Made by a program: the position numbers and the translations under genes | In this document: piece after piece, positions 6,498 to 7,610 of the stretch | How positions within the stretch are numbered: position 1 is the stretch's first letter | Layout of the letters: every line of letters starts with the position of its first letter | DNA from: Flavobacteriia bacterium | Lineage (GTDB): Bacteria > Bacteroidota > Bacteroidia > Flavobacteriales_D > Crocinitomicaceae | Reading direction: 5' to 3' | Assembly (NCBI GenBank): GCA_009925805.1 | Contig: RFQF01000097.1 | Coordinates: 1-7,610, forward strand | DNA: 7,610 nucleotides | The notes under the pieces: model-generated | What the model was told of the DNA's origin: nothing | Databases searched by the model: none | The model's input: only the letters and a program-made list of their open reading frames with translations

Positions 6498-6569
6498 TCG
6501 CTCAAAAAAAACACAAATATAGGCGGTAAGGTTATCCATAAATAAAACAAAACATTTAGGATATTTTAG

Positions 6570-6578
6570 TAAGTTTGC
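6570..6578 (+). promoter_or_regulatory. Possible Bacteroidota -7 element (TAAGTTTGC) for the DUF6922/AbiEii module
   Basis: TAAGTTTGC matches TAnnTTTG plus C and lies 5 nt before the ATG at 6584. If it is the promoter the transcript would be almost leaderless. A TTG inside it (6575) is in frame with the gene, but the ATG is the more sensible start. No clear -33 TTG is visible; the upstream 30 nt are A/T-rich. Confidence 0.35.
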
Positions 6579-6583
6579 TCAGA

Positions 6584-6895
6584 ATGAAAAACAATGAATT
6601 CTGTAATATCGAACTCTTTTCTTCACACCTTTTCTGGGATTTGAATAAAAGCAAGCTTGATTTTGAGAAATCTAAAGCGCAAATTATTTTTCAAGTTGTT
6701 GAATATGGTATGATGTCCGATTGGCTATTGGTACAAAAAATTTATCCGAAAGAAGAAATAAAAGAAGTTGTATTAAATTTAAGAACCTTGGATAAGGTAA
6801 CTTTATCCTATCTATCCCATTTTTTGCAGATTGATAAAACTCAATTCAGATGTTACACCTCAAGTCAATCAGCCCAGAGCTTCTGGAACTCTTGA
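6584..6895 (+). CDS. DUF6922-like small protein, putative antitoxin partner
   Basis: From ATG 6584 this encodes 103 residues; a TTG three codons upstream (6575) is a less likely start because it sits inside a promoter-like element. The sequence resembles the small DUF6922 family: an LFSSHLFWDLNKSKLDF opening, a central VVEYGMMSDWLLV segment, EEIKEVVLNLRTLDKVTL, and a closing FLQIDKTQFRCYT. In that family, as I recall it, these proteins usually sit directly upstream of an AbiEii-type nucleotidyltransferase, exactly as here, which suggests an antitoxin or regulator. No helix-turn-helix or catalytic motif is evident; the protein is mostly predicted helix with conserved aromatic residues. The last 46 nt overlap the next gene in another frame, so the two are probably translated together. 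Function is inferred from context only. Confidence 0.78.
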   Translation: MKNNEFCNIELFSSHLFWDLNKSKLDFEKSKAQIIFQVVEYGMMSDWLLVQKIYPKEEIKEVVLNLRTLDKVTLSYLSHFLQIDKTQFRCYTSSQSAQSFWNS

Positions 6896-7449
6896 ACCGG
6901 TTGATGAATGACGAAGCTTTCAAGGACTTCATTTTGGTGGGCGGAACCGCATTGGCCTTACAAATTGGGCATCGTATCTCCGTTGATATTGATTTATTTG
7001 GTGCATGTGAAATCGACGAAATATTATTTCTTGATAAATTGAAGGCAAATGGAACGGTTCAGGTGCTAAAAAAAAGCAAAAACATGCTCATCTGTGCTAT
7101 CCAGGGCGTAAAAGTTGACTTTGTCAATTATCCGTATCCCTTGCTCGATACAACGCTGATGGTAGATAACATCCGAATGGTGGGTTTGAAGGATATTGCT
7201 GCAATGAAAATGAATGCCATTGCAGGCCGCGGAAGTAAGAAAGATTTTATTGATGTGTATTATTTGTTGCAGTACTTTACACTTGAGGTAATGATCGATT
7301 TGTATCTACAAAAATATAGCAATGGCTCCGAGTTTTTAGTGCGGAAAAGCTTAACCTACTTTGAAGATGCAGATGCGGAAGAAATGCCTGTAATGTTAGA
7401 GGATATAAGTTGGGATCGTATCAAAGAAAGGATATTGGAGGTTTCATAA
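6850..7449 (+). CDS. AbiEii/AbiGii-type nucleotidyltransferase (putative toxin)
   Basis: This 199-residue protein has the features of the AbiEii/AbiGii (COG2253-like) branch of the polymerase-beta nucleotidyltransferases. LVGGTALAL (29-37) is the GG nucleotide-binding motif. SVDIDLF (44-50) carries the two metal-binding aspartates D46 and D48, and VKVDFVNY (87-94) supplies a third at D90. LKDIAAMKMNAI (113-124) and GRGSKKDFIDVYYLL (126-140) are the conserved Lys/Asp motifs of the family. Characterised AbiEii-like toxins add nucleotides to tRNA or bind GTP to stop growth, and are restrained by a cognate partner. This protein is shorter than AbiEii itself (about 300 residues) and lacks a long C-terminal extension, as in many Bacteroidota members. 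The ATG at 6850 lies within the upstream gene, a 46-nt overlap. All catalytic acids are present, so activity is likely; toxicity is inferred. Confidence 0.88.
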   Translation: MLHLKSISPELLELLNRLMNDEAFKDFILVGGTALALQIGHRISVDIDLFGACEIDEILFLDKLKANGTVQVLKKSKNMLICAIQGVKVDFVNYPYPLLDTTLMVDNIRMVGLKDIAAMKMNAIAGRGSKKDFIDVYYLLQYFTLEVMIDLYLQKYSNGSEFLVRKSLTYFEDADAEEMPVMLEDISWDRIKERILEVS

Positions 7450-7528
7450 GCGTTGCTATGATGCCAAGCGAGTTGTTTCGCTAGTTCGTAATAATCACCT
7501 TCGGCACCCTCTCGATTAGCGGGATTAG

Positions 7529-7587
7529 ATAAATTAAAGCGTTCCCTGAGTAGTCCAAAGGACGTATCGAAGGGCGCTTTAATTTAT
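7529..7587 (+). terminator. Long hairpin downstream of the module, possible bidirectional terminator
   Basis: ATAAATTAAAGCG (7529-7541) and CGCTTTAATTTAT (7575-7587) are perfect reverse complements, a 13-bp outer stem enclosing a second palindrome (7544-7574). It begins 79 nt after the AbiEii-like stop. The right arm is T-rich (TTTAATTTAT) and the A-rich left arm gives the same on the opposite strand, so it could stop transcription from both sides. It lacks an uninterrupted T-tract after the stem, so termination is plausible but not certain. Confidence 0.5.
7544..7574 (+). repeat. REP-like imperfect palindrome, copy 2
   Basis: The arms CCCTGAGTAGTCC (7544-7556) and GGACGTATCGAAGGG (7560-7574) surround an AAA loop. 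Both arms match copy 1 (6361-6404, read on the minus strand) base for base, while the loops differ (AAA against eight GC-rich bases). The two copies are in opposite orientation and lie on either side of the DUF6922/AbiEii genes. Confidence 0.85.
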
Positions 7588-7610
7588 ATGCAATACATCT
7601 AGTGCGGTCT

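Larger units (their letters stand above)
6236..6583. other. Non-coding divergent region between alaS and the DUF6922/AbiEii module
   Basis: About 350 nt hold no convincing gene. From left to right they contain the alaS promoter-like element (6254-6262), an A/T-rich stretch to about 6355, a GC-rich palindromic repeat (6361-6404), alternately complementary segments forming one or more hairpins (6408-6460), a small hairpin (6469-6497), an A8 tract (6504-6511) and a promoter-like element (6570-6578) for the rightward module. Short frames on both strands here are fully explained by the GC-rich repeats, so I treat them as spurious. Confidence 0.75.

Noticed and set aside
6469..6511. Intrinsic terminator formed by the hairpin beside the A8 tract
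   Set aside because: The T-tract on the minus strand comes before the stem, not after it, and the plus strand has A residues after the stem, so the orientation is wrong.
6357..6539. A 60-residue frame on the minus strand upstream of alaS, and a 71-residue frame on the plus strand at 6330-6545
   Set aside because: Both run through the palindromic repeats and hairpins, are rich in Arg/Pro/Ser, and have no protein-like pattern or usable start context.
7467..7482. Hairpin AGCGA/TCGCT shortly after the AbiEii-like stop
   Set aside because: The stem is only 5 bp with a 6-nt loop and no T-tract; the much longer hairpin at 7529-7587 is a better terminator candidate.
7503..7523. A third, decayed copy of the palindromic repeat (GGCACCCTCTCGAT region)
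   Set aside because: Only short pieces (GCACCCT and TCGAT) resemble the repeat arm and there is no matching second arm, so chance is a fair explanation.
1..7610. CRISPR array, tRNA or rRNA gene, integrase or transposase gene
   Set aside because: No regularly spaced repeats, cloverleaf-like segments, rRNA motifs or DDE/tyrosine-recombinase proteins were seen on either strand.

Overview
The window looks like chromosomal DNA from a member of the Bacteroidota. The evidence is the Bacteroidota-style AlaRS sequence, promoter-like TAnnTTTG elements just upstream of several starts, weak or absent Shine-Dalgarno sequences, and a DUF6922/AbiEii gene pair of a kind common in that phylum. This assignment is inferred from sequence style; no marker gene settles it.

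Layout. A leftward (minus-strand) block fills positions 1 to 6235. In transcription order it holds alaS (6235 to 3667), a family 2 glycosyltransferase (3663 to 2743), a PseB-type UDP-GlcNAc 4,6-dehydratase (2644 to 1634), an RmlD-like NAD(P)-dependent sugar-nucleotide dehydrogenase/epimerase (1632 to 760) and the first 252 codons of a NeuB/PseI-family nonulosonic acid synthase (757, running off the left edge). The last three genes are separated by only 1 and 2 nt and look like part of an operon making a sialic-acid-like sugar (pseudaminic, legionaminic or related) for a surface glycan. The glycosyltransferase may act on the same glycan. The aminotransferase, acetyltransferase, hydrolase and CMP-transferase needed to complete such a pathway are not in the window and may lie beyond the left edge.

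alaS is not intact as written. The catalytic half and the tRNA-recognition/editing half are in different frames. At the junction near 5500-5510 a conserved segment of about 15-17 codons that should follow class II motif 3 is missing. The cause is a real deletion, an assembly error or, least likely, a split enzyme.

A non-coding region of about 350 bp (6236-6583) separates alaS from a rightward two-gene module: a small DUF6922-like protein (6584-6895) overlapping by 46 nt an AbiEii/AbiGii-type nucleotidyltransferase (6850-7449). This resembles a toxin-antitoxin or abortive-infection module. Two copies of the same imperfect palindrome, with identical 13-nt and 15-nt arms and different loops, lie in opposite orientation on either side of the module (6361-6404 and 7529-7587). 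The upstream region also carries further hairpins, including a set of alternately complementary segments that could form mutually exclusive stems.
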